From Yponomeuta sedellus (taxonomy: Eukaryota > Arthropoda > Insecta > Lepidoptera > Yponomeutidae): a DNA stretch of 64,000 nt. Numbering within the stretch: position 1 is the stretch's first letter; every line of letters starts with the position of its first letter. The notes under the pieces were generated by a model, which did no database searches, was not told where the DNA came from, and saw only the letters and a program-made list of their open reading frames with translations. The stretch is taken from contig OW203724.1 in NCBI GenBank assembly GCA_934045075.1, forward strand, positions 14,309,473 to 14,373,472. The letters are read 5' to 3'. Shown here piece after piece: positions 11,925-21,735 of this stretch. Made by a program: the position numbers and the translations under genes.

Positions 11925-12125
11925 TATATTTTTCGCGCTGCCTTTTTCTCCACTACAATACGCCCCAAAGGCAGCTGTTTACATTTTACATTGTACATTG
12001 ACATTCAGCAAACAGAATGTAAATTCTTTACGTTGAAATAAATTGATTACATTTCATTACATATTAAAATTAAATTAAAGGCACTCTTAATAAAATTACA
12101 TATTAAAATTAAATTAAAGGCACGC
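11925..12125 (-). repeat. Repeat F copy and a local 29-bp direct duplication
   Basis: 11925-12050 has 'ctgcctttttctccactaca' and 'cattcagcaaacagaatgta'. A 29-bp unit at 12056-12084 recurs exactly at 12095-12123 (period 39). Confidence 0.55.
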
Positions 12126-12189
12126 ATAACGTGTTCTAGGTATACTCAAGTAATGTAATATAATGCAATATTGGCCTTTCGCATCTACG

Positions 12190-12450
12190 TGATGAGATGA
12201 TTTATACAGCGACCAGTGGCATCTTTACTCACACTAGATGGACGAAGTGACCACTCGGATGCTTTAGTGCCTGGGACATGGTTTTATAGATGATGTAGGC
12301 TTGCCCAGCACCTATACCATCATGACAGCTTAGCCGGCCTAGCCCACAGGAAAGAAGAGTCAATACGTGTGGAGCCAACCAAGCCGCGGGTTTCCTCACG
12401 ATGTTTTCTTTCACCGTTAGCGTGTGGTATATGCATACACAAGTAGTTTG
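12190..12450 (-). mobile_element. Repeat G copy (SINE-like)
   Basis: Segments 'gtgaccactcggatgcttta', 'gacagcttagccggcctagc' and 'gggtttcctcacgatgtttt' match the plus-strand copy at 38325-38580 in the same relative order. It shares the 'gaggaaacc' block with SINE-A, so the two families may be related. Confidence 0.6.
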
Positions 12451-12750
12451 CATCAAAACATTGTTCTAAGCACACGTAACGCAGAAACACGGCAATAAAC
12501 GCCGCCATACATCACCGGGATCTCGCGAATAACGCAACAATAACTCAAAGTTATTTAATTATCGCATCGAAAAACTAATCCGACGGGATGTGGGCGCGCG
12601 ACGCGTGTAGGCTTGGAAATTACGCACCCTGTGAATCTTTGTATCTTGCGACGACAGGGTCGACAGGTGGCGTTACTTGTCGCGTGGTACGTACAGGGTG
12701 TCTTTTTTAGATTTTGGGAATAACACGGAAGTTAAAATTTGCAAATATTA

Positions 12751-12984
12751 ACGCCCTCGGTGGCGCAGCGGTTTGGGACGGTGTCTGTAAAATCGTATGT
12801 CTCGGGTTCAATCCCCGGGTCAAACTAGGAAACGAACTTTTCTAGTTTGTCTCGGGTCTTGGATGTTATCTATGTATTTATTGTATTAAATCTATCGTCG
12901 AGTACCTATAAAACAAGTCATTTAGTTGTACTTAATATAAGGCTAACGAGATTTGTGTAATATGTCCATGAATATTTATTTATT
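12751..12984 (+). mobile_element. SINE-C, near full-length tRNA-headed SINE
   Basis: The head 'gccctcggtggcgcagcggt' holds an A box and 'tctcgggttcaatccccggg' holds a B box. The body 'ggatgttatctatgtattta' leads to a TATTTATTTATT tail. Structure and length fit a full copy. Confidence 0.7.
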
Positions 12985-13110
12985 TATTATTTGTTACATA
13001 GTTGCTTTTAAGCAATAAGGCCGCCGGTTCTACTATGTACCTTTGTAATTATTTTGTATTTGTTGTTTTTTTCAGTGTACAATAAACAATATTCTTATCT
13101 TATCCTGGAT
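12985..13110 (+). mobile_element. RTE-type LINE 3'-end copy
   Basis: 'gcttttaagcaataaggccg' then 'ccggtt' and 'cagtgtacaataaacaatat' repeat the family seen at 10.9, 57.7 and 58.6 kb. It directly follows SINE-C. Confidence 0.6.
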
Positions 13111-13124
13111 ATTAGATCAGTATG

Positions 13125-13250
13125 GGTATAGGTGTTCGTTGGTCTTGCGGTATCACGTCTGTTTACGTGAGTTCGATTTTCACTGGGGGCCGACGTACAT
13201 GTGTAAAAGTGGCCTCTTTCTAAGGCCATTATCGGCATCAAATTTTTTTA
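13125..13250 (+). mobile_element. tRNA-like SINE remnant
   Basis: The segment 'ggtcttgcggtatcacgtct' followed by 'gagttcgattttcactgggg' has weak A- and B-box spacing but no cloverleaf. Confidence 0.35.
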
Positions 13251-13429
13251 AATACAAGTAGGCTCTAGATTTATTTTTATCTTTGTGATGCCCTTGCTTG
13301 GTTACCTTAGGACAAGTTATCGTAGTTTGGGACCGGCAAGGGATTGTGTTGCGTGAAACTTATTTACTTATATTATTGCGACAATTGTACTAAGGTATGC
13401 ATACTCGTAAAAGTTGACAGGCGGCTACT

Positions 13430-13975
13430 TGTAAATGGAGAGTAAAAGAGGAAACTCAAGGAAAAACTCACTAATAGGGAGTGAAAGAGTAATGGTCTCA
13501 GTTAAAACGAATATAGTGGAGACTGCTGCCAAAGTGTATGGAGTCAGACTGGTAGAGACTGAATGGAAAAGAAGCGAAAGCTACTTGGTGGGATAAAAGT
13601 GTTAAAGAAGAAGTGAATGAAAAGAAAATACCATAGCGAGACATTTTAGCAATGAATTCCATCCAAGAAAGGCAAGGAATTAGTAATGAGGATTTTCATC
13701 CTCACTAGTAATGCCTTGATCTTACACATTTTCATGTGATAAGTTCTAAAGATAAGAATAATGTGATTAATATGAAGGTGAATAATGTATTGAAGAGGAA
13801 AAGGAATAAAAAGAGAGAAAAGTATGGTAGGAGATTCTCACGAAACTTCAATATGAAAGTGTTATAAAATTAAGGATGAGAATGGCTCCATGGATCTGTC
13901 ACGATTGTAGCAAGTGGCAGCCCCTGGTCTCTGCCTACACCTCTGGGATACAGGCGTGAGTGTGTGTGTTATTTA
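13430..13975 (+). pseudogene. Degenerate LINE, late ORF2 and 3' segment
   Basis: A short frame near 13564-13630 reads NGKEAKATWWDKSVKEEVNE, resembling the W-W-N-D-x-V-K-x-A-V-K-x-K-K linker of LINE ORF2. Stops and shifts break the frame elsewhere. It ends at 'agtggcagcccctggtctct' and 'gatacaggcgtgagt', the inverse of the repeat at 8.3 and 17.85 kb. So that repeat is the 3' end of the same kind of element. Confidence 0.45.
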
Positions 13976-14339
13976 TTTAATTCTATTATAATGGGGTAGT
14001 TATACTAAAGCTCCCTGTATAAGAAAGCTATACTTCAAAGGAGACTGCACAGCGCTACGCTGTCGCGCAGCAATATTTATGCGCAAAATATTAACTCATG
14101 AGACAGGTATTAACTAAACTCGCATGTGTCTTTACCCCCTGCAATCTCTGAGCACGATAAGAAAACGCAATACTCGCAGGAAATAATTTGAACTATTTTG
14201 ACAACCATACATTTAAAAGCTGGTATGCACTCTCTTTACGTAGAGTGTAGACGTAAAAAACAGAGTTCCTTACCGCTATTAATATAATATTACATAAGTA
14301 TTCAGCAAAGATCTGTATTCTTTCATTCATTCGGTGCCC

Positions 14340-14430
14340 TTTATTATTATTAAATTCTTTATTGTACCTGTAAAGATTGTACAATTGGCGGGCTTAATAC
14401 TAAATAGTATTTATTCTAGCCAACCAACAG
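14340..14430 (-). mobile_element. LINE 3'-end fragment (RTE-like tail)
   Basis: It matches 3722-3810: 'ggcgggcttaatactaaata' and 'gtatttattctagccaacca', preceded by 'attctttattgtacc'. Confidence 0.5.
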
Positions 14431-15059
14431 GTGACGTGTAGGAGGTGGCCGTAGTCAAATGGTGAGGTGATATTTTTCTGGAGTCCTTGATGTCACTTGA
14501 CTATTTTTTATTATTTTTACTGTTAACAAAAAGTACGTTGCTCTTATAAGGACAGACACTCAGACCTTACACACTGACATTCAAACCTTATCAGTCGGTA
14601 TTTACAGAATATATTCCATTACGTACCTATTATTTCTGCTGCAAGATCCAATAAACAACGGTTGCTAGTGCTAATATTCTGTTAATTTACTATTCTGTTT
14701 CAAAGTTCCTCCTCAAATAACGCCTATACTAAACTCCAATAATTGGCTTAACATGGCTAACAGAAGAAACTTGAACGTTCACTTCAATCCCGAATAGATC
14801 AAAATCTAGCTGCTACCAATTCTGCATTGCTCAACAAAGCATCTTCTTCTTCTTCTTTCATTCTTCGCATCAGAAGTGCTGGAACGATTTACCACCGCCT
14901 CTAAGAAACGCAAAATAAAAATATACATTTAAATAAATTGCTAAATATGGCTCCTATCTGTGCATAAGTGTTCCAGTAACTGGAGGATTGTTGCAAACGA
15001 CAACGTCGGCGAATAACTACTTCTCTGCTTACTCGTGGTAACATTTCATTTTTATACCT

Positions 15060-15120
15060 AATTGTACGGGTTACGGGTTAGCACGGGTTAGTGCATTAAA
15101 AATAAAAATAGTATAATCAT
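15060..15120 (+). mobile_element. SINE-B tail only
   Basis: 'gcacgggttagtgcattaaa' with 'aataaaaatagtataa' is the SINE-B 3' end. The body is missing here but lies inverted 480 bp away at 15604-15778. Confidence 0.55.
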
Positions 15121-15600
15121 GTTTTTTATTTACTAAGAATAAGTGTAGGAAATCCCGGCGGAGGCAGAAAAACAGCATTAAGCTGAGGCTCCGACCATTT
15201 CAAAAAAAATGTGAACTAAATTATGTATTCGTATCATAAGCACATTTGTTACTTTTGAATACAGTTCCTTTTATTTATTTTATTTTATTTATTTACAGCT
15301 TTTTCATACACATTTGAAGAAATGGAGAAAAAAATATATAGTGAGCTGAGAACTTCCATTAAAACACAGGCACAGAAAGAAGAAGAACATAAGAACTACC
15401 TGATAGATACATGCCTAGGATCGTTTAGAGACTCTCGATTCCACCCAGTATGTCCCCACTGCTGGGGCACGGGTCTCAGTCCATAAACACAAACAATACG
15501 TACGACCTTACACACTTTTTCTCTTAAAGTACCACGAGTATATTAAGAGTTTGAACCCCGGATTGTACCAATGCCTCTGTTTTGTAAGTTACATATATTT

Positions 15601-15780
15601 TCAAAAACCTATTTAGAGGCTAAAAATTCCACCCAATTCCACTCTTCGGGACTCGAACCCGCGACCTCTGGCTATCCGTGCCAGCGCTCTTCTAACTGAG
15701 CTAATGGGCGACTCACCGGCATCAGTGAAATTTCGAACCTCTTTACAATACTGTCTGTATTACGTACATATATACTCGTA
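15601..15780 (-). mobile_element. SINE-B body, inverted
   Basis: On the minus strand: leader 'gtaaagaggttcgaaatttc', head from GCCCATTAGCTCAG to GGGTTCGAGTCCCG, and 'agcctctaaataggtttttg'. No tail follows in the same orientation. Confidence 0.65.
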
Positions 15781-15799
15781 TCTGAAATTATAAGTATAA

Positions 15800-15968
15800 T
15801 ATACTCGGTAAAAAAACGTGAGGAAACCTGAGATTCTGAGGTGTTCACATACCTCACACTTGAAATTGCCAATCCGCGGTGGGCACACGTGCTAATTAAG
15901 CCCATACTCTCTCTCTGAGAGAAGGCCTGTGCCCTACAGTGGCACTTATAGGCTACATGAAAAAAAAC
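15800..15968 (+). mobile_element. SINE-A, 5'-truncated copy
   Basis: 'gtgaggaaacctgagattct', 'gccaatccgcggtgggcaca', 'tactctctctctgagagaag' and 'cacttataggctacat' occur in family order, ending in an A run. Confidence 0.7.
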
Positions 15969-15978
15969 ATACCAAAAA

Positions 15979-16074
15979 AACGAAATCATAGTCGATATCA
16001 ACCCTCGTGAGTCCCCACTGCCCGTGCCCCAGCAGTGGGGACTCACGAGGGTTGATATCGACTATGATTTCGTT
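15979..16074. repeat. Perfect inverted repeat, 43-bp arms, 10-bp loop
   Basis: Arm 15979-16021 is the exact reverse complement of 16032-16074; the loop is CCGTGCCCCA. The inner part (GTCCCCACTGC and GCAGTGGGGAC) resembles the 'ccccactgctggggcacggg' segment of the 5S-derived SINE. The outer string AAAACGAAATCATAG recurs once more near 16097. Confidence 0.92.
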
Positions 16075-16639
16075 CGGTTCCTGATAAAAAGAAAACGAAA
16101 TCATAGAGTTACATGAAATTATTTACAGTTTAAGCTACTCATTCTGCGTTTTCTCCATTTCAAAAGAAAGAAAAGGTTTTTTTGATTCCTAACAAATTAT
16201 TGAAAGTAACTTTCTATAAAATTTAAAGAAAAATTTTCTTTTATAAATTGGGGGACCACTACTCGTCAACTTGTAAAGCCTACTTAGCGGCGATAGTTTT
16301 CGTTTTAATATGACATTCTGTTCCGGGACGCTGTACTCTAAGAAAAAAAAACACTGTGGTGCATATTTCGTAAACAGATCCCTGAATCGAAAAATTGTTG
16401 TTGTACAGTCGCGTGCACTAACGTTAGAACCTTGTCGCGTTATTTTCTTCTAGCCTGATGTATAAGAAATTGACTATTTTGACTTTGACAGGGTACTGAA
16501 GTGCATACATGTTAGTGCTCTCGTGACTCGAACGATAGATACCATACACTATGGGATAGACAGAAAAAAATTCAACTCAAATATAGTTTAGAAGGTATCA
16601 AACTTATTTTTAAGTCTTTATTCCACTATTTAGTTGGCG

Positions 16640-16936
16640 TAATTAACATGTACGTACACGCTGGTGCTCGCCCGCGACTTCGTCTGGGCAGGATTCGTAT
16701 TTCGAGTTGCTTATATTAGCGTGGCGTAGAAAAGAACTAACATTATGATGACATTAAAATTATCACATAAATAATTTTTGGTCGCATTTGAAAACTATGA
16801 CACAACTTCTTTATAAATTGTATATTATTGTAAAGTTTCATTAAAATCCATTGAGTAGTTTTTAAGTGAAAGAGTAACAAACACCCATCCAGCCATAACA
16901 TATACAAACTTTCGCGTTTATAATATTAGTAGGATG
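16640..16936 (+). mobile_element. Common lepidopteran interspersed repeat, 3' end
   Basis: 'cccgcgacttcgtctgggca', 'aagtttcattaaaatccatt', 'gagtagtttttaagtgaaag' and 'actttcgcgtttataatatt' followed by 'agtagg' are the usual ordered landmarks of a very abundant lepidopteran retroelement end. Confidence 0.6.
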
Positions 16937-17139
16937 TCCATGTCAAAGCAGACATTTATTTTTGTATGGAGAATGGGCCCACTAAAAATTGTGGCGTATA
17001 GAAATGAAACATATATCAAATTGTTTCTTAGAATGTCTAAAAAACGTTAGCAATATTGGTATTTCTTTATTAAACGGGAATATTTAAAAAATCAACAAAA
17101 CTTAAATGACCTAATCTCACTGCACAGTTAACACAACGG

Positions 17140-17720
17140 TTCGGTGGAATAGGGGCTGTATTTGATGCCATTTTCTTCTATTTTTGAAAATAAGGAAAAA
17201 CAATGCTCAGTTCGAAACAATTTGAACTTTGAATGATAATTTGAATGGCTCGAGAAACCAATTTAGCTGTCACTCGGTCAGCCGTAGACTACTACGGCCA
17301 ATGTCGTTAGCGACTAGGACCTCTGGTCTATAGGTCTTTGTAAACTGGACACACCGTTTGAATTCCATTGAGTCGATAAAGACGACTCCTGCCCTCTGCC
17401 CATTTCATTTTGCGTCATTGCTCAGAACAGTCCCGCCCTCCGGGCAAATAAAAATCATCCATACGAACAAAATAAAATTGCATCCCAAATATCCCGTTGC
17501 TCATCGGACGAAAATCTATTAGCAATAAATATGAAGTTTTCCGATTTTCCGGATTTAAGGACCGGCCCGCAGAGAAGACGGAGGTTTAAATTGGGAATCC
17601 TTTTGGCGCTTCTGCTTTATGAAATTGGAGTTTTTATTGGCGGCCCGCGAGTCAGAAATATTTTTCAGTTTTAAATTATTGCTCTTCTCCGGCTTTTTTA
17701 TTACTTAGTCACGTTATTCT
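17140..17720. other. Single-copy block with CpG-rich patches
   Basis: CpG-containing segments (for example 17385-17460 and 17560-17650) lie in AT-rich DNA with no open frame or repeat landmark. A conserved noncoding element is possible but not shown. Confidence 0.25.
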
Positions 17721-17839
17721 CCGATCGTCAGTTTTTTCTACTCGTGCTAAGATGAAAAAGAAATGTAATGATTAATTGTAGTGTCACAAAATTCTAGTAA
17801 ATAAAACCATTTTTAGATGACAAAACTTATGTTTTGTCA

Positions 17840-17990
17840 TCCAAAAATGCTACTCAAGCCTGTATTTCGGAGGAGTAGGCAGAGACCAGGGTCTGCCACT
17901 TGCCACGATCCTGACATATCTCTTTCGCTCCATCAACATTCATTAGTCGTTGCATGCACGCACGCCGGTTTCGGTTGCTTTTTATTGATG
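17840..17990 (-). mobile_element. LINE-derived repeat fragment
   Basis: 'gtaggcagagaccagggtct', 'gccacttgccacgatcctga' and 'gtcgttgcatgcacgcacgc' match the 8.3 kb copy. Confidence 0.55.
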
Positions 17991-18257
17991 CCACTGAACA
18001 CTGTCAGGTGCATAACAGTATAAGTCAACTATTAAGTAGGTACGTCATTGTCATTAAGTTGGTGGTATATTATTATTTTAAAACAAAATAATAAAGTAAG
18101 TGTAAACTTCCGGACTCTGATCGTATAAATCGTTTACTCCTTCTTGTTACTATACTAGAACTACGTTGATAATAGAAAAAAGTTAGTTTCAGATTTGTAT
18201 GGAATAATACGGTCTCGATCAAGCGCCAACGCATATCGCTAATGGGCTCAAAGGTCA

Positions 18258-18500
18258 TACATTATTATTCTTCTTCTTCAGGCTATATTATGTAGTCCAC
18301 TGCTGGACATAGCCCTCCCCCAAATGAGCGCCATAGCGCCCTGTCTTCAGCTTGCCGCATCCAGCATCTGCCGGCAGTTTTTCGCAGATCGTCATCCCAC
18401 CTGGTCGGAGGGCGTCCTACACTACGTTTGCCGAGTCGCGGTCTCCACTCAAGAACACGTTTACTCCAACGGTTGTCGATTCTTCGCAAGATATGGCCAG
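18258..18500 (-). pseudogene. RTE-clade LINE, C-terminal ORF2 fragment
   Basis: The minus strand encodes MRRIDNRWSKRVLEWRPRLG followed by K-R-S-V-G-R-P-P-T-R-W-D-D-D-L-R-K-T-A-G and then W-M-R-Q-A-E-D-R-A-L-W-R-S. This is the typical end of RTE-type reverse transcriptase ORFs (W-x-P-R-x-G-K-R-S-x-G-R-P-x-x-R-W-x-D-D-L). One extra G in the run at 18317-18321 shifts the frame, so the usual ending E-x-Y-V-Q-Q-W-T is only in the next frame. The stop is followed by the family's short 3' end and a TTC/GAA microsatellite. It is a dead fragment. Confidence 0.75.
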
Positions 18501-20245
18501 CCTACTGCCACTTCAGCATACATTATTGTTGACAAGGATATATTTTTGCACTTTGTTTTCATTACCTCATTTTGGTTTAGAGTCGGCTCGGCGTTCCTAA
18601 TTATATTCTTATAGGCCTATTAGTATTAATAGTCGTTCGACGTATGACCACACACTACAATTTATGTTGTCTTAGCTTAGTTTCTTTTATTTGTACAGTC
18701 TACCTCAAAAAGTGCGGTAGCCCCAGTTTACTATCCAGAGTATTCAAATATCCCAGAGTTTTTGAAGAAGAACCAACACAAGTTGCGATCAAACTTACTT
18801 ACAATTCCATCTTATATGATGGCTTTCAAGTCGGATACTATATTGTTAGTGCGAGGATTTAGAGTCCGCAATAATTTAAACACAACTTTGGTATTTTGAC
18901 GTTTTAATCTTGATATTTTCATCTACGATATACAAGGCACACACACAATTTTAAGTAAATTAATTATAAAATAGAAGTAATAAATAAAACACATCCTTTC
19001 AGTATTACATACGATAAAATAAGGTACTGTGTACAAATAAAAGCCTCAACCAACTGAAACTAATAAAAAAAATGGAACAAAATTCAGGAAATAGTGTTTT
19101 TATCTTCATATAGTCGACAAAATAATTAAATACTGTTATCGGAATTAAATTATTAAGATAATTAACTGATACAAGTGTACCACATTCACGCTCTTTACAA
19201 CCACACGTATGCTCAGCTAACATTTATAATAACAACTAAGTTTTATAATTTATGACGCATTACCCATTACAGATAATATGTATGAAATTAATATTACGAA
19301 GCGATTATTTGGATCGACGCTTGACTATTTTATGATTGAACTCTATAATTAGACGTGGCTCATAATAATTTCAGTTTTGATTCGCAATTAAGATCGTGTA
19401 AGTAATGTTGTTTCTACTAATTTATAGATAGTTTTTATTAATCTCAATAGTCAAGCGCCAATGGTGCCCGAGATAATTTGAACCTTACATTCAAGCAATT
19501 ATAGTATTTAGACATTCAAAGTCATCACGTAATCTAGATTGTAATATAAATATCGCTATCGTTTATGTACCTATTTTTAATACTATCGCTCTTAATTTAA
19601 TCATTACGCTATTCATATACATCAAAACTGTTGTTACTTGAAGTAATGTATGTTTTTCTATACACATTTTTATATGAATGCACGATTTCAGTGATCTTGT
19701 AATATTGTCATTTTTCAAAAAGGTTCTATAGTTTACTATTGAAACTATGAGCTAACCATTAACCATTGCATTCAGAAAGTTTATTGACCTCCCCAGTCCT
19801 GATCTTGAAAATAGCAATTATTTTTTATTGCTGTTTTCAAAGTAAGAACTGAGAAGCTTAAAGACAGATTTTTTTAATAATACACTATGTAATCTGAAGA
19901 TACTTATAAATATGTATCTACGCAATTTCTGTCTCTGTAGTCTTCAGTCGGTTTAATTGATATATAAAAGTTTTTGTAATAAATTGAATAGCTTTGTCGT
20001 ACATGCTGAATGATTACATCTAATTACATCTAATCATTGCACTAAAGTTGAATAAATTACATGTTTCTTAAGACAAATTACCATTTGTGAAGATCACATA
20101 ATACTAATACGAACGTAAACTAATGTGTGTGTGATTGATGAATTGTTCGCTCGTCATCTGGGGCCTATTTCATAGAATCATAATTCATGGTATACTAGGA
20201 CTGTTCAACGTACATTGCAAAGTTGATGACCTTACAGATTAACAA
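18501..20245. other. No gene recognised; repeat-poor region beyond dac
   Basis: AT-rich single-copy-looking DNA downstream of the proposed dac poly(A) site. It could hold a longer dac 3' UTR, as there is a minus-strand AATAAA near 19430. No exon is recognised. Confidence 0.4.
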
Positions 20246-20423
20246 GTAAGTGCATATTCACATGCATCCGGCCGCCGTTCGGTCGCCGGGCCGGGTAAAG
20301 TATGTATGAGCTCCGGCGCCGGCCGGTCGTTGTGCATGTGAAAGCTATCATTGGAGCTCATACATTACTACTTTACCCGGCCCAGCGACCGGACGGCGGC
20401 CGGGTGCATGTGAAAAGACACTT
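20246..20423. mobile_element. GC-rich foldback element (MITE-like)
   Basis: Arms 20257-20314 and 20353-20414 are imperfect inverted repeats containing TTCACATGCATCCGGCCGCC and GGAGCTCATAC. Pairing continues outwards to TAAGTG at both ends (about 20247 and 20423). The 38-nt centre holds a third GTGCATGTGAA. No transposase is present, so it would be non-autonomous. Confidence 0.75.
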
Positions 20424-20816
20424 AGGGGACTCGGATACGCAATATATATTGAATTGTCATAATAAACTATGAATTAAAGTTTTATGAAACGCGGCTTCAG
20501 AGAAGTGTAATACAATTTGTGCTTTTAAATGATTCGTTAGGAACTAAATTAATTAAAACTTGTGAGGAGACTAGCGGGAAAACTGTTTTTTTGGAAGCGC
20601 TAAAGGACACGCGTTTACTGTGCATCCAACACATATCCAAAAAGCAGTCTTAGTTCAATTCCGACACTTGTAGTAGGTAATCAATGTATGTAAACTTAGA
20701 CGTAAAATCTGATATGTTGAGTTTTGTTCACTGAAGAATCGATACAGACTGGGACTAATGATGGCTTAGAAAAATTAACACATAACACAGGATACGCTTA
20801 TTAAATAAATATGGCA

Positions 20817-20822
20817 TTTATT
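20817..20822 (-). terminator. dac: Polyadenylation signal AATAAA for dac
   Basis: The minus strand reads CTAAATAAATGCC here. Some 25-45 nt downstream lies a GU-rich stretch, CTGTGTTATGTGTTAATTTT (plus-strand 20772-20791), as expected of a downstream element. Cleavage would fall near 20795-20805. It is the first AATAAA after the dac stop that also has a GU-rich element. Confidence 0.6.
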
Positions 20823-20919
20823 TAGAAAAAAGTATTTTTTTCATAAACAATAATTGAGTCAACTTCTATCGTCTATGAAACCGTTTTTTTTAGTTCTATA
20901 AAACCTAATAAAAGAGTAA

Positions 20920-20927
20920 TATTTACA
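20920..20927 (-). promoter_or_regulatory. Second Pumilio-type element in dac 3' UTR
   Basis: This is another exact UGUAAAUA on the transcript strand, 123 nt beyond the first and about 100 nt before AATAAA. AU-rich sequence makes single chance hits easy; the pair is more suggestive. Confidence 0.42.
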
Positions 20928-21042
20928 AATTTCAATATTATTATGATCTAATTACAATTTCACTATGGAAGAAATACTTATTCTTGTAATAACCTCGTCT
21001 TAATCCACGAAAACTACTGATATTACTTAATTTCAATAACAA

Positions 21043-21050
21043 TATTTACA
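21043..21050 (-). promoter_or_regulatory. Pumilio-type element in dac 3' UTR
   Basis: Plus-strand TATTTACA is UGUAAAUA in the dac transcript, the canonical PUF-protein recognition octamer. It lies about 350 nt after the main stop. Confidence 0.45.
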
Positions 21051-21288
21051 GATTTAATGATAGTTACCTTTTAATGATAATAAAATGACAATACAATACA
21101 AATGTCTTCGAGATCTTTTACAAGAAAAACGTCACATTGTTACAAAAAACCGAATCCATCGATCTAGTGAGTTTTTTAATGTACATTCTTTTAATTTTAA
21201 TTTACCGAATCCACCATCGTCAATCAACTGCAACTCTACCGGACGTGTTCTACGCGGCACCCACTATAATTTACCGGCCAACGTCGTC

Positions 21289-21393
21289 CTACTTGACTCT
21301 GAACTCGGGTTTGACGCTGATCATGGGTTTCTTGGCGTCGTGTCCATCTTTTTCATAGTCTTCGGGGAAGTCCTGGGCCCCGGCTGTTGGTAG
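21289..21393 (-). other. dac: In-frame dac C-terminal extension after the first stop
   Basis: Directly after the dac TAG the same frame reads LPTAGAQDFPEDYEKDG, then H-D-A-K-K-P-M-I-S-V-K-P-E-F-R-V-K, and stops at TAG (21291-21289). Composition is protein-like (acidic then basic, no low-complexity run), and the sequence becomes AT-rich soon after the second stop. Two routes could express it. One is readthrough of UAG-CUA, a context related to known leaky stops (stop-CUA). The other is an alternative acceptor CTACCAACAG|CC at 21384/21383: its exon starts with two bases, so the upstream G makes Ala (GCC) and the frame is kept. The alternative form would replace the normal tail with A-G-A-Q-D-F and so on. 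The piece contains VKPE, a SUMO consensus. Whether it is translated is inference. Confidence 0.55.
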
Positions 21394-21524
21394 CTAAGTA
21401 GCCGAGCTGAAGAGTACCGAGTTCTTGTAGTACCCGGCGCGCTCCGACAGAGGACTCTTGACGTCACGCTCCATGGCCTGCTGGCGTGACTTGCGCTCCA
21501 TCTCCAACTCTTGGGCCAGAGTGT
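21394..21524 (-). CDS. dac: dachshund (dac) last coding exon with main stop
   Basis: The acceptor is TTTGTTGCCAACAG|AC. The exon completes an Asp codon and then encodes TLAQELEMERKSRQQAMER, followed by D-V-K-S-P-L-S-E-R-A-G-Y-Y-K-N-S-V-L-F-S-S-A-T and TAG at 21396-21394. The first part is again charged and helical. The end, Y-Y-K-N-S-V-L-F, resembles the extreme C-terminus of vertebrate DACH1 (Y-L-K-T-T-V-M-Y), which supports this as the ancestral end. The exon has 2 + 129 nt in phase with the linker exon across an intron of about 9.7 kb. The stop is followed directly by CTA, and the frame then remains open for 34 codons; see the extension entry. The opposite strand has an open frame here that has no protein-like character. 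Confidence 0.87.
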
Positions 21525-21649
21525 CTGTTGGCAACAAAGATAACACGTGTCAATGGAGAGCAAGACGTCTTGAAAGGAGACTCTAACAAAAGGCCCGTCC
21601 CTCGTGGGGAGTATGCCTCCTCTACGGCTGTAGGGTGTAACAACATACA

Positions 21650-21735
21650 TAAACTCACGCCTATAGCCCAGAAGGGGTAGGCAGAGACCAGGGTTTGCTG
21701 ATCAACATTCATTAGTCACTGCAAGCACACAAGGC
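21650..21735 (-). mobile_element. LINE-derived repeat fragment
   Basis: 'actcacgcctatagcccaga', 'aggggtaggcagagaccagg' and 'ttcattagtcactgcaagca' are landmarks shared with 8.3 and 17.85 kb. It lies just inside the dac intron. Confidence 0.55.

Larger units (their letters stand above)
20800..21393 (-). other. dac: Probable dac 3' UTR
   Basis: The stretch from the main stop to the proposed cleavage region is about 590 nt. It is mostly AT-rich apart from the first 150 nt, which hold the in-frame extension. It contains two UGUAAAUA sites and ends at the AATAAA described separately. Longer forms are possible, since 18.9-20.2 kb is also repeat-poor and AT-rich and has another TTTATT (AATAAA on the minus strand) near 19430. 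Confidence 0.6.

Noticed and set aside
21085..21393. 102-codon plus-strand frame
   Set aside because: It is antisense to the dac extension and 3' UTR. The minus strand explains the coding signal better.
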